Positions 36,046-45,873 are shown, counted from the stretch's first letter. The stretch is 58,488 nucleotides of DNA from Deltaproteobacteria bacterium (GCA_016935665.1 JAFGQN010000049.1:1-58488), one strand, 5' to 3'. The notes: generated by a model from the sequence alone, not told the origin. Numbers and translations are program-made.

Positions 36046-38568
36046 ATGAAGAATTATTTATTAAATGTTATTTACAGGGATTATTTAGCTATGCGTTTAT
36101 TTTTGGTTATTTTGCTTTTGGCTGCGGTGGCCTGTTCCGAATCCAATCCTGGAAATGGAGAAAGTGGTGGAAAAGGTGGCAAGTCCGGCACTGACAGTGA
36201 TGCGGACGGTGACGGCGATGTGGATGGGGATGTGGATGGCGATGGTGATGGAGACGGCGATGGAGACGGCGATGGTGATGGCGATGGGGATGGCGATGGA
36301 GACGGTGATGGCGACGGCGATATCGAGTGGCCCAATTGGCCATTTGGTGATTTCACAGGCAGTGACGGCGGAGGACTGTATACCGATGGGTTTTGGGGAG
36401 ACGACGGTGTCTGGTACCAGTCCCCGGAATTTTGCAAACCGCCACCATTTCCGGATGAAGCCAGCTGCAAAGGGGAACAGGGTTTGTGGGCACATGCGTT
36501 GCAAATGGCGCTGTGGTTTTTTAATGTAAATAAGTCCGGGAAAGACGCTTATTGTAAAGACGTACAGTGGCGAGGTCCTTCTCATGTCAGCGATGGCCAT
36601 TTCAAACTGATCGCGGATGATCCCAATGGGGTTAATATGTCTGCTGCGTACATTGCGAAATATCGCGATGTTTTTGATCCGGATGGCAATGGTGAGGTGG
36701 ATTTGTCCGGTGGATATTATGATGCGGGCGATTTTATCAAATTTACACTGACCACTGGATTTATGGCATCGACAGTGGCGTGGACCATGTTCGAATTCCC
36801 CGAAGCATTTATTAACACGGGGTTGGATGGCGAAGCCATGGACCAGGTGATTTGGGCATCCAACTGGTTTTTGAAAAGCACATTTATCGAAGATAAATCC
36901 TTGCCAGTGGAGCAGTGGAATGTGGTTGGCTTTGCACATCAGGACGGCAGCCCTTCAGACCATTCCTGCGGCTGGTTCCCACCTGAATTGCGAACGCCGG
37001 AAAAATGTCCCCGAATGGCATATTTTGCAACCCACGAGAATCCCGGCGCGGATGTAACCGCTTCTGCAGCAGCGTCTCTTGCGCTGACGTACCTTATCAC
37101 CAAAGGCAATGATCCGGACTATGCACAGAATGCTCTCAATCACGCTATCGCTTTGTATAACTTTGCGGCGCAGTATCCGGATACGACCGCGAATGGCAAT
37201 GGCGGATTGTACGAGTCAGAGTACGCCTGGGATGATTTGGGGTGGGCTGCGGAATGGCTGTATGAGGCCACAGGAGATGAAAAATACTTCGAAGACGCAG
37301 TGAATTGGACTTACAATTTTCCAGGGTTTGATAAGACGTGCGTAGATCAGTTAATTAAATGGGACACTTTTTCTGAGACCAATGCCTGCTGGAGTGAAAG
37401 CTGGACACATGTCTGGAATTCCGTGCGTTCCGGTCTTTTTGTTCGACTGGCAGCTTCCATGGCCAAGGCTGGCAACGAATATGCAAATCTGTTTCAGATG
37501 ATAGCCCGAATCGACACCATGGGCTGGGTCGATGGACCTCACACCCCACAGGGATTCGCTACCAAGGTGGACGTGAGCTGGGGATCCGCCAGATACAACG
37601 CCGCTGGACAATTGGTGGCAATGGTATACGCCAAACATTTCCCGGATGATCCGGAATCTGAGAACATCAAGAAGTGGGCAAAGCGACAGTCCATGTATTT
37701 GTTGGGTGACAACCAGGTAAACGGCGATCCGGAGGGCAAAAGTTTTATGATGGGATTTACGGATATTTCACCCAACTATCCTCTGGAACCCCATCATGCG
37801 GCCGGACACGCAACGATTTACGGCGAACCAGGCAAACCAGATGAAAACAGGCACATTTTATGGGGAGCCCTGGTAAATGGACCGTCAGGTGAGGATACAC
37901 ACGAGGATGATCGTGATGACTTTGCCGCCAATGAGGTAACCATAGATTACAATGCGGCCTGGGTGGGTGCGTTGGCCGGGAACTATGTGAATGATGGAGC
38001 AAAGGGATGTCCAGACCCGGATTTCCCGCCTGTTGAGCCGCGCATTGATGAATTTTACACCATGGCTCAGGTGGATTCTGTTGGAGACTGTCGAACGCAG
38101 GTGACGGTGGATATTATTAACGAGTCCATTCATCCGCCAAGATTCAATGAACATTTGTCCGCCAGATATTATATTGATGTGACTGACTTAACATCAGCGG
38201 GAATTGACCCTGCGGGTATGACAGCGTCAATCATTCACGACAACAGCAGCCAGACCCCATCTACCATCGAAGGACCGTTCCCTTGCGAAATCAATGGCGA
38301 CATGTGGTACTTCAAAATTGGGTTTGAAGGTCAGCAGTTCTGGGGGGCAACGACCTGGTTGGATGCACCCCGTACTGTTCAGCTGGATTATGGTGTGGCC
38401 AATACGGGCAACTGTATCTGGGATGGCAGCAATGACTACAGCTTTGAAGGCTTAACAAGTGAAAAGAAAAAAACACCACACATCACCGCATACGGAAAAG
38501 ATGACAAGCTTCTCTGGGGGGAAGAGCCGGAGTGTCACGAAGTACGCAGTGTAATCTGGGTGGAATAG
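36046..38568 (+). CDS. GH9 cellulase with CBM3c-like module, predicted lipoprotein
   Basis: The product has 840 residues and should cut beta-1,4-glucan (cellulose). A lipobox (LAAVAC, near residue 29) follows a hydrophobic stretch; the true start may be ATG 36091. Residues about 54-92 are an Asp-Gly repeat linker. The GH9 domain spans about residues 140-650: LQMALWFFNVNKSG, the base region GGYYDAGDFIKF near residue 225, EPHHAAGHA, and the acid Glu in FAANEVTIDYNAAW near residue 630. The last 180 residues (PRIDEFYTMAQVDS to the end) resemble CBM3c, which helps processive cutting in Cel9A-type enzymes. A membrane-held GH9 is less common than a secreted one. Confidence 0.9.
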   Translation: MKNYLLNVIYRDYLAMRLFLVILLLAAVACSESNPGNGESGGKGGKSGTDSDADGDGDVDGDVDGDGDGDGDGDGDGDGDGDGDGDGDGDGDIEWPNWPFGDFTGSDGGGLYTDGFWGDDGVWYQSPEFCKPPPFPDEASCKGEQGLWAHALQMALWFFNVNKSGKDAYCKDVQWRGPSHVSDGHFKLIADDPNGVNMSAAYIAKYRDVFDPDGNGEVDLSGGYYDAGDFIKFTLTTGFMASTVAWTMFEFPEAFINTGLDGEAMDQVIWASNWFLKSTFIEDKSLPVEQWNVVGFAHQDGSPSDHSCGWFPPELRTPEKCPRMAYFATHENPGADVTASAAASLALTYLITKGNDPDYAQNALNHAIALYNFAAQYPDTTANGNGGLYESEYAWDDLGWAAEWLYEATGDEKYFEDAVNWTYNFPGFDKTCVDQLIKWDTFSETNACWSESWTHVWNSVRSGLFVRLAASMAKAGNEYANLFQMIARIDTMGWVDGPHTPQGFATKVDVSWGSARYNAAGQLVAMVYAKHFPDDPESENIKKWAKRQSMYLLGDNQVNGDPEGKSFMMGFTDISPNYPLEPHHAAGHATIYGEPGKPDENRHILWGALVNGPSGEDTHEDDRDDFAANEVTIDYNAAWVGALAGNYVNDGAKGCPDPDFPPVEPRIDEFYTMAQVDSVGDCRTQVTVDIINESIHPPRFNEHLSARYYIDVTDLTSAGIDPAGMTASIIHDNSSQTPSTIEGPFPCEINGDMWYFKIGFEGQQFWGATTWLDAPRTVQLDYGVANTGNCIWDGSNDYSFEGLTSEKKKTPHITAYGKDDKLLWGEEPECHEVRSVIWVE
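36205..36321. repeat. Hexanucleotide repeats coding for an Asp-Gly linker
   Basis: About 19 tandem copies of a GAYGGN unit give the DGDGDG linker between the lipid anchor and the GH9 domain. Variation is mostly at third positions, with two GTG interruptions (Val). The repeats are coding and in frame, and likely vary in number between strains. Confidence 0.85.
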
Positions 38569-38577
38569 AGGGAGATT

Positions 38578-40017
38578 ATGAACAGACTATTTGCAATTTT
38601 TATTTTAATGTTCCTGTTGGTTGCCTCTTTGGGATGCAGCGGCTCAGAAGAAAACAATTCCGGTTCGAGCGATTTGGATTCGGATAGCGGTGGCGACGGT
38701 GATTCGGACAGCGATGGTGATTCGGATTCGGATGGTGATGGCGACAGCGACGGCGATTCGGATAGCGATGGTGATGCCGATGGCGATGGGGACGATCAGT
38801 GTGCGGATTTCCCCTGGGATGTGGAAACCAAACCCATCAATCTGCTGGTACTCCTCGACCGTTCCAAGTCAATGCAGAACTATACTGTCGATGACGGTTC
38901 AACCTATGCGGAGGTGGTGCAGGCAGCCATTGATGCCATTGTGCTGCAGCATACGCAGTCGGGTATCATTAATTTCGCACTGAACGTATTTCCGTCTCCG
39001 GAGATGTGTGACGCGGAATACGGAAGCCAGCCTGCGGCCCAGCAGGCTCCGGAAATTCAGTGTCAGGCAGCGAGTCAGTTCGTAAATGCGGATAATCCCT
39101 ATCGTGATCCCATGGTGCCGTTTGCGGAAACCATTACCCTGGATACCTATGCTGCGATTCAGACGGTGTTGGGAGAGGTGGGCAATTGCGGTGGAACACC
39201 CATGTCCGGCTCGCTTAAGTGGGCCAAAGCGTATCTGGACACTCTGTCGCTCGAAAACGACACATATGTGTTGCTGGCCACGGATGGCGCTCCCGGCTGC
39301 AACCCACATATTGATTTCACCAATTCTGACGAATGCAAGTCGGCATCTGCCAATCCGGATATTGTGCCTGCTTCTCCGGAAATGTGCCTGGATGACCACG
39401 ATACGGCCCGTGCTGTATACGAATTGGCACAGGCTGGGTACAAAACGTTTGTGGTGGGGGTAGGCAAAGACGTTGAGGTATTCTCAGACGTCATGGATGT
39501 GATTGCATATTGGGGAACTCACGCTGTGACGGATGAGCCGGATTTCAATAAGATTCCGGATGCTCCGGACGATGGCACCTGGTACTACCCGGCTGGGGAC
39601 GCCGAAACGCTGGCAGCGGCTCTTGAAGATGTGACCAATGAAGCGATTAGTTGTGTATATCAGGTCGAATGGGCGGGTGTTCCGGATTTGGATCCTGAGA
39701 CCAATAAAGAGATTCTGAAGTCCTGTTCCAAAATGCGGGTGTTTGGTGTGCCGGCTGGTGGTGGCGACAAGGTTGATATTGGGTACATGGAAGATTGCAG
39801 CGACGAAGATCCGGACAGCGGAAAATTGGGATGGACCTGGGAAGAGCTGGAAGGAGAGTCCTGGGATGCCGTCAAGGAAATCGGCGACACGAGCAAGTGC
39901 ACAAGCGTGAAACTCTGCAACAAAACATGCAACAAGCTCAAAACCAAACAGGGGCAAAAGGAATGGGATGGCATTTCTGCAACCTTCGGTTGTCAGCCCA
40001 TCGTGATTGTTGAATAA
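38578..40017 (+). CDS. VWA-domain lipoprotein with Asp/Ser/Gly linker
   Basis: The product has 479 residues. A lipobox (VASLGC) is near residue 20, and residues about 30-75 are a DSDG-type linker. A VWA domain starts near residue 87 with INLLVLLDRSKSMQNY (complete DxSxS site). It continues with CGGTPMSGSLKWAKAYLD and TYVLLATDGAPGCNP, so the metal site looks intact. A Cys-rich tail follows. It is 9 bases after the cellulase stop with GGGAG before its ATG, so both genes should be on one transcript. It may be a surface adhesion or assembly factor for the cellulase system (inference). Confidence 0.85.
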   Translation: MNRLFAIFILMFLLVASLGCSGSEENNSGSSDLDSDSGGDGDSDSDGDSDSDGDGDSDGDSDSDGDADGDGDDQCADFPWDVETKPINLLVLLDRSKSMQNYTVDDGSTYAEVVQAAIDAIVLQHTQSGIINFALNVFPSPEMCDAEYGSQPAAQQAPEIQCQAASQFVNADNPYRDPMVPFAETITLDTYAAIQTVLGEVGNCGGTPMSGSLKWAKAYLDTLSLENDTYVLLATDGAPGCNPHIDFTNSDECKSASANPDIVPASPEMCLDDHDTARAVYELAQAGYKTFVVGVGKDVEVFSDVMDVIAYWGTHAVTDEPDFNKIPDAPDDGTWYYPAGDAETLAAALEDVTNEAISCVYQVEWAGVPDLDPETNKEILKSCSKMRVFGVPAGGGDKVDIGYMEDCSDEDPDSGKLGWTWEELEGESWDAVKEIGDTSKCTSVKLCNKTCNKLKTKQGQKEWDGISATFGCQPIVIVE

Positions 40018-40185
40018 TCGACTCCCCACGGCATATCTGAATTCCTACTTCACTATCCTTTTATACTGATGTTTTAATGCGCAATGGATTTACAAATGCT
40101 GTCGAGAATGCCGCGATACTTCCCGGTGCACCTTCGCGCCGTCTATCGCAAAGGTGGCGATAATCCTGATGCCTATGCGTTTTGT

Positions 40186-42126
40186 CTAAGCTGTCCGAAT
40201 CAGAATCCTGCCACCGGCGTTGGCCAGCTTTTTGTTGGACTTGATGGCGTATGCATTTTGAGTGACTTTTCCCTTGTTGGGGCCGGTGGTTTCAAATTCC
40301 ACTTTAATGGAAATTTCATCTCCCGCAGAAAGTGCGACGAACGGTACAAACACAAAGCGCATTTGAAAAAAGGTGACATGCCAGTCTTTTTGAACGTCGA
40401 GTTCGGTCCATGACTTTGCGAGTATGGTTTTGAATTCCTGAATATACGCATTCATTGTTTCGTGAAGGAGACGAACGCTGGCACCGGTAGTGAGTTCTCC
40501 AATAGCGGACAAATCCTTGGCGTCGATGGCTTTTATGTATCGCCTGAAAGTGAGTTCGGTTCCGTTGGCTGCTGCATCCACCGTTTTACGAATGCGAAAC
40601 GGTTCTCGTGATGCAACATCAAATGTCTTTTCGCCGCCGCGCCATGCGTGTCTCGAAAAAATCTGCTGGGCGGTTACACGCCCATTTACAATACTGCCCA
40701 TGTATCCGCCACCGCCGCCTCTGCCCCATGCACCGGAAAAATAGAGCCCTGGAAAAATGGATGCCACACTGAATCGCCAGTTGTCTGCCTGTGTGGGCAC
40801 CTGGGCAAAGCCGTACACCGAGCCATACGGATTTCGACTGTAGCGCTCCATGCTGCGCGGCGTCCCCAGTTCCGCTACTTCGATGTGTTTTTCAAGGAGC
40901 GGATACCGTTTGGCGACTTTGGCCATTATCACATCCCAGACCTGCTTTTTCTTTTGTTTGTAGTCTTCGTAGGGAATCTCTGTCCAGGGTTTGCCTGGCG
41001 CCACCTCCAGTACCTGAACAATTCCTTTGCCTTTGGGATGGGTGCCGCTTTCATCGTCTGTGTAGTCGCTGATGATGTAGTCGGTGGTGTGGTATTCTTC
41101 CCTTAGCGCCGCTTCATATGTGCGCAGATTACTGTAGTCAAAATTTACGAATGTAGCGTGGTCCATTACGCCCGCCGCTTTGCCAGCACAGTCGAGACCG
41201 ATATACATTGTCAGAAGGGAGCAGGACGGTTCAAAAGTACCCAATTTGTAAAGGAACGGTTTGGCGAGATGTTCTTTGCCCACCAGTGACAAATAGGTTT
41301 GGATGGGATTGGCATTGGCCACCACAACGGGCGCAAAAATCTGCTCGCCGTTTTCCAGTTGAACACCTATGGCCTGACGATTTTTTAACAGTACCTTTTC
41401 CACCAGTGCCGATGTCCGAACTGTTCCTCCGGCTTCGCACAGGGTTTCGGCCATTGCGCTGGAAATGCGCTGACCACCGCCTTTGACGTAAAAGTTTCCG
41501 GTCAAAAGGAACGAACCAAACACTTCTGCAGCCCAGTTGGCGGCGCAAAGTTCGTTGGGCAGTCCGGTGGATTGCCAGAGTTGTCCCATCAATCCAAACA
41601 AACGTTTATCGGTAAAGCACTCCTGCAGCAAATCGTAATACGTGCGCTTAAAGTATTGGGCGGGAAAGAAGTTGTTTATGTCAACCTCTCCACTCCAGTA
41701 CAGTTTGGTATTGGCGTCAATAATTGATTTAACGGTGGCGATAAATCGGTCGATACCGGCGCTCTCTTTGGGAAACTGCCGTTTCAGATATTCGTGCCCC
41801 GCCTCACCACAGGGAAGTCGATAGGTCGCGTCGGGAAAAACCGATGTAAACATGGGAGCATATTCGGTGACCTCCAGCTTGTCAAGAACCTGCATGTATT
41901 CAAACAGATGTTTAAGCCCCCCAGTCTCGTTCATTGCGCTCAACACGTGGAGTGACACATCAAAGTCAAATCCCGATCGCAGATAATTTTGTGCGTATCC
42001 CCCCACTTTGGGTTGTTTTTCGAGCACCAGCACGTTCATTGATTTTTTGGCAAGGTGCAGCGCCGTACTCAATCCCCCAAGGCCGGACCCGATAACAATC
42101 GCGTCGTATTGATTGGTTTGTGTCAT
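40186..42126 (-). CDS. CrtI/phytoene-desaturase-like FAD oxidoreductase with C-terminal extension
   Basis: The product has 646 residues. The N-terminal FAD fold is AIVIGSGLGGLSTALHLAKK, and the closing motif near residue 490 is GLYFSGAWGRGGGGGYMGSI. Between them the protein follows the carotenoid isomerase/desaturase (CrtI, CrtISO, RetSat-like) pattern. The family usually ends near 500 residues, but here about 140 more follow, beta-rich and without a known motif (for example FEIS-type strands ending in GGRILIRTA). The substrate is unknown; no other carotenoid gene is nearby. It is 14 bases after the rubredoxin-fused gene on the same strand. Confidence 0.82.
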   Translation of the reverse strand: MTQTNQYDAIVIGSGLGGLSTALHLAKKSMNVLVLEKQPKVGGYAQNYLRSGFDFDVSLHVLSAMNETGGLKHLFEYMQVLDKLEVTEYAPMFTSVFPDATYRLPCGEAGHEYLKRQFPKESAGIDRFIATVKSIIDANTKLYWSGEVDINNFFPAQYFKRTYYDLLQECFTDKRLFGLMGQLWQSTGLPNELCAANWAAEVFGSFLLTGNFYVKGGGQRISSAMAETLCEAGGTVRTSALVEKVLLKNRQAIGVQLENGEQIFAPVVVANANPIQTYLSLVGKEHLAKPFLYKLGTFEPSCSLLTMYIGLDCAGKAAGVMDHATFVNFDYSNLRTYEAALREEYHTTDYIISDYTDDESGTHPKGKGIVQVLEVAPGKPWTEIPYEDYKQKKKQVWDVIMAKVAKRYPLLEKHIEVAELGTPRSMERYSRNPYGSVYGFAQVPTQADNWRFSVASIFPGLYFSGAWGRGGGGGYMGSIVNGRVTAQQIFSRHAWRGGEKTFDVASREPFRIRKTVDAAANGTELTFRRYIKAIDAKDLSAIGELTTGASVRLLHETMNAYIQEFKTILAKSWTELDVQKDWHVTFFQMRFVFVPFVALSAGDEISIKVEFETTGPNKGKVTQNAYAIKSNKKLANAGGRILIRTA

Positions 42127-42140
42127 TGGCGTCTATCTCC

Positions 42141-43481
42141 CTATGCCGCCAGAAACTGGTCGCGACCCACATTGCACACCGGGCAAACGCCAGGGGCCAC
42201 ATCGCCTTCGTGAGTGTAGCCGCATACATTGCACACCCACGCCTTTTTAAGATACCCGGCGTCCGCCACCTGCATCGCAGCTTGCAGCATTTGTGACACC
42301 GACGACTGTGCCGGCAGGTTTTTGGGAACTTCCAGCTGATTGCGCATCATCTTTTCCACCTGGTGGTGACCACTGACATCCCCCAGAAACACGGCATACC
42401 GTATCATTCCCGCCGTGCAAACATATAGGGTCTTTTGGTACTGCGCGCCCTTTTCCTGAATGCAAACGGCATCATCTGGAATCCCGTGGGGGTCCCCCAT
42501 GGCAAACAGGGGGATGGTATTGTTTTTCAAATGAATGGGATAAGTGGTGCTAACAAATATCCGTGTCGGATGAAATGCATTTGCACCAGCGATTTCTCCC
42601 TGCGCTTTGGCCGGGTTCCAAAGGAGTGCGCCGCCCTGGGGTTGTTCCACGCAGTTGCCGCACGCCAGTATGTCCGGAATGCTGGTTTCCATTCGGTGGT
42701 TCACCACAATGCCTTTTTGGGTGGCCAACCCCGCTGACGTGGCCAACGAAATGTTGGGGCGAACACCCGCAGAAACCAAAATCAAATCAGCCAAAAATAC
42801 GGTCGTGCTCGTTTTAACCCGCAACGCGTTATCCCCATGCTCAATTTGAGAGACCAACTCTCGGGTGTGCACGGAAATGCCGGCGTTGGAGAGTTTCTGC
42901 TGCAGCGCATTTGAAACATCCTCCGTCAGATGATGCTCGAGCAGGCCGTTGGCAGCTTCAATCAATGTGACTTTCTTTTTGGCATCCGCCAAATCAAGCG
43001 CCGCCTCCACCCCCAGAATTCCGCCGCCAATAACCACCATTTCCCTGGTTTTATGCAGCTGATGGGCGATTCGCCTCGCGTCATTTATCGACCACAAATA
43101 ATGGACGCCATCACTTTCGATGCCCGATATGGGAGGCCTCGATGGAACCGCCCCGGTGGCCAGTATCAGTTTGTCGTAGGCGAGCTGCTCCCCCGTTTGC
43201 AGATGAACGGTTTTGTGAATAGTATCAATTGCAGATGTTTCGTTGCCCAGCCGCAAATCGATTCGCTCATTTTCCAGCAGGTGGGGCGCCAGTGTCATGA
43301 GTTCCACTTCGCTTCGCTTTTTCACCGCGAGGGCGCCCAGGGCAATACGGTTGTAAAATCCCATGGGATCTTCCGAGACTAATGTAATCTTTATATGTGG
43401 ATATGTCCGACGCGCCGAGCGAGCGGCCGCCACCCCCGCAATGCCGCTGCCTATGATGATAAGTGTACCTTTTACTGTCAT
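42141..43481 (-). CDS. NAD(P)H-dependent flavoprotein with fused rubredoxin domain
   Basis: The product has 446 residues. A two-dinucleotide-fold flavoprotein resembles NADH:rubredoxin or nitrite-reductase-type reductases: IIIGSGIAGVAAARSAR (FAD) and MVVIGGGILGVEAALDLA (NAD). It covers about residues 1-400. The last 40 residues are a rubredoxin-type iron site with CNVCG and CPVCN. Such fusions pass electrons from NADH to iron and then to oxygen- or peroxide-reducing enzymes in anaerobes. ATG 43481 is the plain start. It leads a two-gene unit with the CrtI-like gene. Confidence 0.88.
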   Translation of the reverse strand: MTVKGTLIIIGSGIAGVAAARSARRTYPHIKITLVSEDPMGFYNRIALGALAVKKRSEVELMTLAPHLLENERIDLRLGNETSAIDTIHKTVHLQTGEQLAYDKLILATGAVPSRPPISGIESDGVHYLWSINDARRIAHQLHKTREMVVIGGGILGVEAALDLADAKKKVTLIEAANGLLEHHLTEDVSNALQQKLSNAGISVHTRELVSQIEHGDNALRVKTSTTVFLADLILVSAGVRPNISLATSAGLATQKGIVVNHRMETSIPDILACGNCVEQPQGGALLWNPAKAQGEIAGANAFHPTRIFVSTTYPIHLKNNTIPLFAMGDPHGIPDDAVCIQEKGAQYQKTLYVCTAGMIRYAVFLGDVSGHHQVEKMMRNQLEVPKNLPAQSSVSQMLQAAMQVADAGYLKKAWVCNVCGYTHEGDVAPGVCPVCNVGRDQFLAA

Positions 43482-43755
43482 GTCCTGGATTTCTTTTTGC
43501 CTTTTACCTGTTCCGGATAATAGCCCCCGGATGCCGGTTTCGGCACTTTATGGCCCATTGTTCAATTTTGTCAATTGCTGTGTCGGCGACGCCGGACTGG
43601 AGGTGGGCGAAGCGGTTACGTATTGTCCCTTCATTTTTCAATGATTACCATGGGTTGGGTAAAGAAGTTCACAACCGGCTTTTTTTAAAGTAAGTATTTG
43701 ATATTGCGGAACAGGCGTATGGCGGTTTCGCGGAGAGATTGGGTAGTACAACATA

Positions 43756-45873
43756 ATGGCACAATTTGGTGAATTGATAATAGCGGCAACAGTGCTCATG
43801 ACGCTAAGCGCCACTGTACTGAGTGTGTTTACAAAAGATGAACGGTTTGAATCCCCCGTGCGCAAGCTCTTTCTGGCGGCAGCGGTGATGGGTACGGTGG
43901 CAGCGGCGGTGCTGGTGTTTTTGTTGGTCACCCACGATTATCGGGTAACCTATGTGCGGGGATATGCGGATCGCACCATGACACTGGGGTATCTGGTCAC
44001 CGCGCTGTGGGGCGGCCAGCAGGGATCGCTCATGTTCTGGGCCATGCTGCAGTCGTGGTTTGCCGCTGCTATGGGATATTGGCTGGTTGAAAAGGATTGG
44101 GATATTCTTCGCAACAGCATGGGGATTATGGGGGGCATCGCCATGTTTTTCTGGTTGCTGGTATTGACGCAGTCCAATCCGTTTGAGTTGAACGGCGAAG
44201 ATCCCATGACGAGTTTTGGCATGAATCCGCTGTTGCGCAATCCGTACATGGTGTTTCACCCACCGACGCTGTTTATTGGATTTGCCGGTTTTTCGGTGCC
44301 GCTGGCAGTGGGACTTGCGGTGCTCGTGAAGGGGCGTAGCGACAATGACTGGCTTTTCCCGTTGCGCCCGTGGATTTTGTTCGCGTTTGTGTTTTTAAGC
44401 GTGGGGAATATTCTGGGCATGGTGTGGGCCTATGAGGAACTGGGCTGGGGTGGCTACTGGGGATGGGATCCGGTAGAGAACGCGTCACTCATGCCATGGT
44501 TCACCGCAGCGGCACTGGTGCATTCCACCATGGCTCAGCGCCGCTGGGGAATATTGAAACGCTGGAACCTGACCCTTATCGTTGTCACTTTTCTGCTAAC
44601 AATATTTGGCACGTTTTTAACCCGCAGCGGTATTATTCAGTCAGTGCACGCGTTTAGTGATGCCACAGAAGGGCCGTATCTGTTGGGGGTTATCGCGGTT
44701 GTTTTGGTCGTTTTCATCTATTTGATGGTGCGGCGCTACAAATTACTGGCTCCGGACAATCAGTTTGAGATGTGGTCCAAACAGTGGATGTTTGAATTCA
44801 CCAACTGGCTTTTTGTTATCGCACTCCTCTTTGTGGGCTTGGCCACCCTGTGGCCCCTGTTTCTTGACGTTTTCAAAGGGGAGCAGGGAACGGTGCCGCC
44901 GAGTTTCTTCAATAAATGGATGGTGCCCATTGGACTGATCATATTTGCCACCGTTGGCGTCTGCAGTCTGCTGCCTGGAGAGGCCATGATGAAAAGGGCG
45001 GATAAAAAAAAGAAAATGGATTTGTTGCGTCAGACAGGAGTGCTGGCCCTTTTGAGTACACTATCGGGAAGTCTGGTAGGCCTGCAGCCGGAGCTGAAAG
45101 GAGCAATGACAGCGGCGCCTGCCGTGTCCGTCGGGCTTATTGTTTTTGTGTCCGGCGCGTTGCTCATTCAGATGCGGAAAAGTTATCTTTCGGGCTACAC
45201 GATGCGACTGGGCGGGCAGTTGGTTCATCTGGCCATGGCGCTGATGTATGTTGGGTTTACCGGCAGTGGATTTGTCAGTGAGAAAAAGGCCAATCTGGGG
45301 AATGGGGAGTTCATGTATGTTGATGATATTAAGATTACCTATCTGGGGTTGCGCTCCGATGTGAATTTTGAGCGGGAGGCCATTTTTGCGGACCTGGAAG
45401 TGGCACGCCCTGGCGGCAGTGTGCAGGTGGTCTCGCCTGCGCGTTATTTGTATCATTCACATCCCAAACAGCCCACCAGCGAAGTGCATATTGTCACGGC
45501 GCCGGCGCGCGACCTTTTCTTCATTCTGGGGGAGACAGAATTTCGACAGGGACGGGCGGTTATCAAAGTACTGTCAAACCCTCTGGTAATATGGATTTGG
45601 ATAGGTGGCGCGCTCTTGATACTGGGGGTGATGATCGCCATGTCTTCCGGCGGGTTGCGCGCAGTGCTGGAAATGAAGCCGGCGCTGCGGCAAAAACTGT
45701 CGCCGGTGGCAGTCGGTGTCGGCGTGCTGGCCGTGGTACTCCTATTTGGGATGTTCTGGATGGGTGTTCCCGGCGGTGTGGCGTTCGTGGGCGCGTTGGG
45801 GATTGCCATATCGTTTGCATTGGTTGCGCTGGCCATATTCCGATTTGACAAAACGGACAGTACGCCCTCATGA
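43756..45873 (+). CDS. ccmF: Cytochrome c maturation heme lyase, CcmF type
   Basis: The product has 705 residues with about 15 membrane helices. It is the synthetase subunit that attaches heme to apocytochrome c. The tryptophan-rich heme motif is GWGGYWGWDPVENASLMPW near residue 236. Other CcmF marks are WGGQQGSLMFWA, NPYMVFHPPTLFIGFAGF and GTFLTRSGIIQSVHAF. A large periplasmic loop lies near the end. It overlaps ccmA by 4 bases (ATGA). The genes ccmC, ccmD, ccmE, ccmG and ccmH are not in this window. Confidence 0.93.
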   Translation: MAQFGELIIAATVLMTLSATVLSVFTKDERFESPVRKLFLAAAVMGTVAAAVLVFLLVTHDYRVTYVRGYADRTMTLGYLVTALWGGQQGSLMFWAMLQSWFAAAMGYWLVEKDWDILRNSMGIMGGIAMFFWLLVLTQSNPFELNGEDPMTSFGMNPLLRNPYMVFHPPTLFIGFAGFSVPLAVGLAVLVKGRSDNDWLFPLRPWILFAFVFLSVGNILGMVWAYEELGWGGYWGWDPVENASLMPWFTAAALVHSTMAQRRWGILKRWNLTLIVVTFLLTIFGTFLTRSGIIQSVHAFSDATEGPYLLGVIAVVLVVFIYLMVRRYKLLAPDNQFEMWSKQWMFEFTNWLFVIALLFVGLATLWPLFLDVFKGEQGTVPPSFFNKWMVPIGLIIFATVGVCSLLPGEAMMKRADKKKKMDLLRQTGVLALLSTLSGSLVGLQPELKGAMTAAPAVSVGLIVFVSGALLIQMRKSYLSGYTMRLGGQLVHLAMALMYVGFTGSGFVSEKKANLGNGEFMYVDDIKITYLGLRSDVNFEREAIFADLEVARPGGSVQVVSPARYLYHSHPKQPTSEVHIVTAPARDLFFILGETEFRQGRAVIKVLSNPLVIWIWIGGALLILGVMIAMSSGGLRAVLEMKPALRQKLSPVAVGVGVLAVVLLFGMFWMGVPGGVAFVGALGIAISFALVALAIFRFDKTDSTPS

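Noticed and set aside
36205-36321. Repeat array considered as CRISPR
   Set aside because: The units are 6 bases, contiguous and coding, with no spacers.
36097-36939. Minus-strand frame opposite the Asp-Gly repeats and GH9 start
   Set aside because: The repetitive Ile/Ala/Thr pattern is the reverse reading of the GAYGGN repeats; the plus-strand cellulase is certain.
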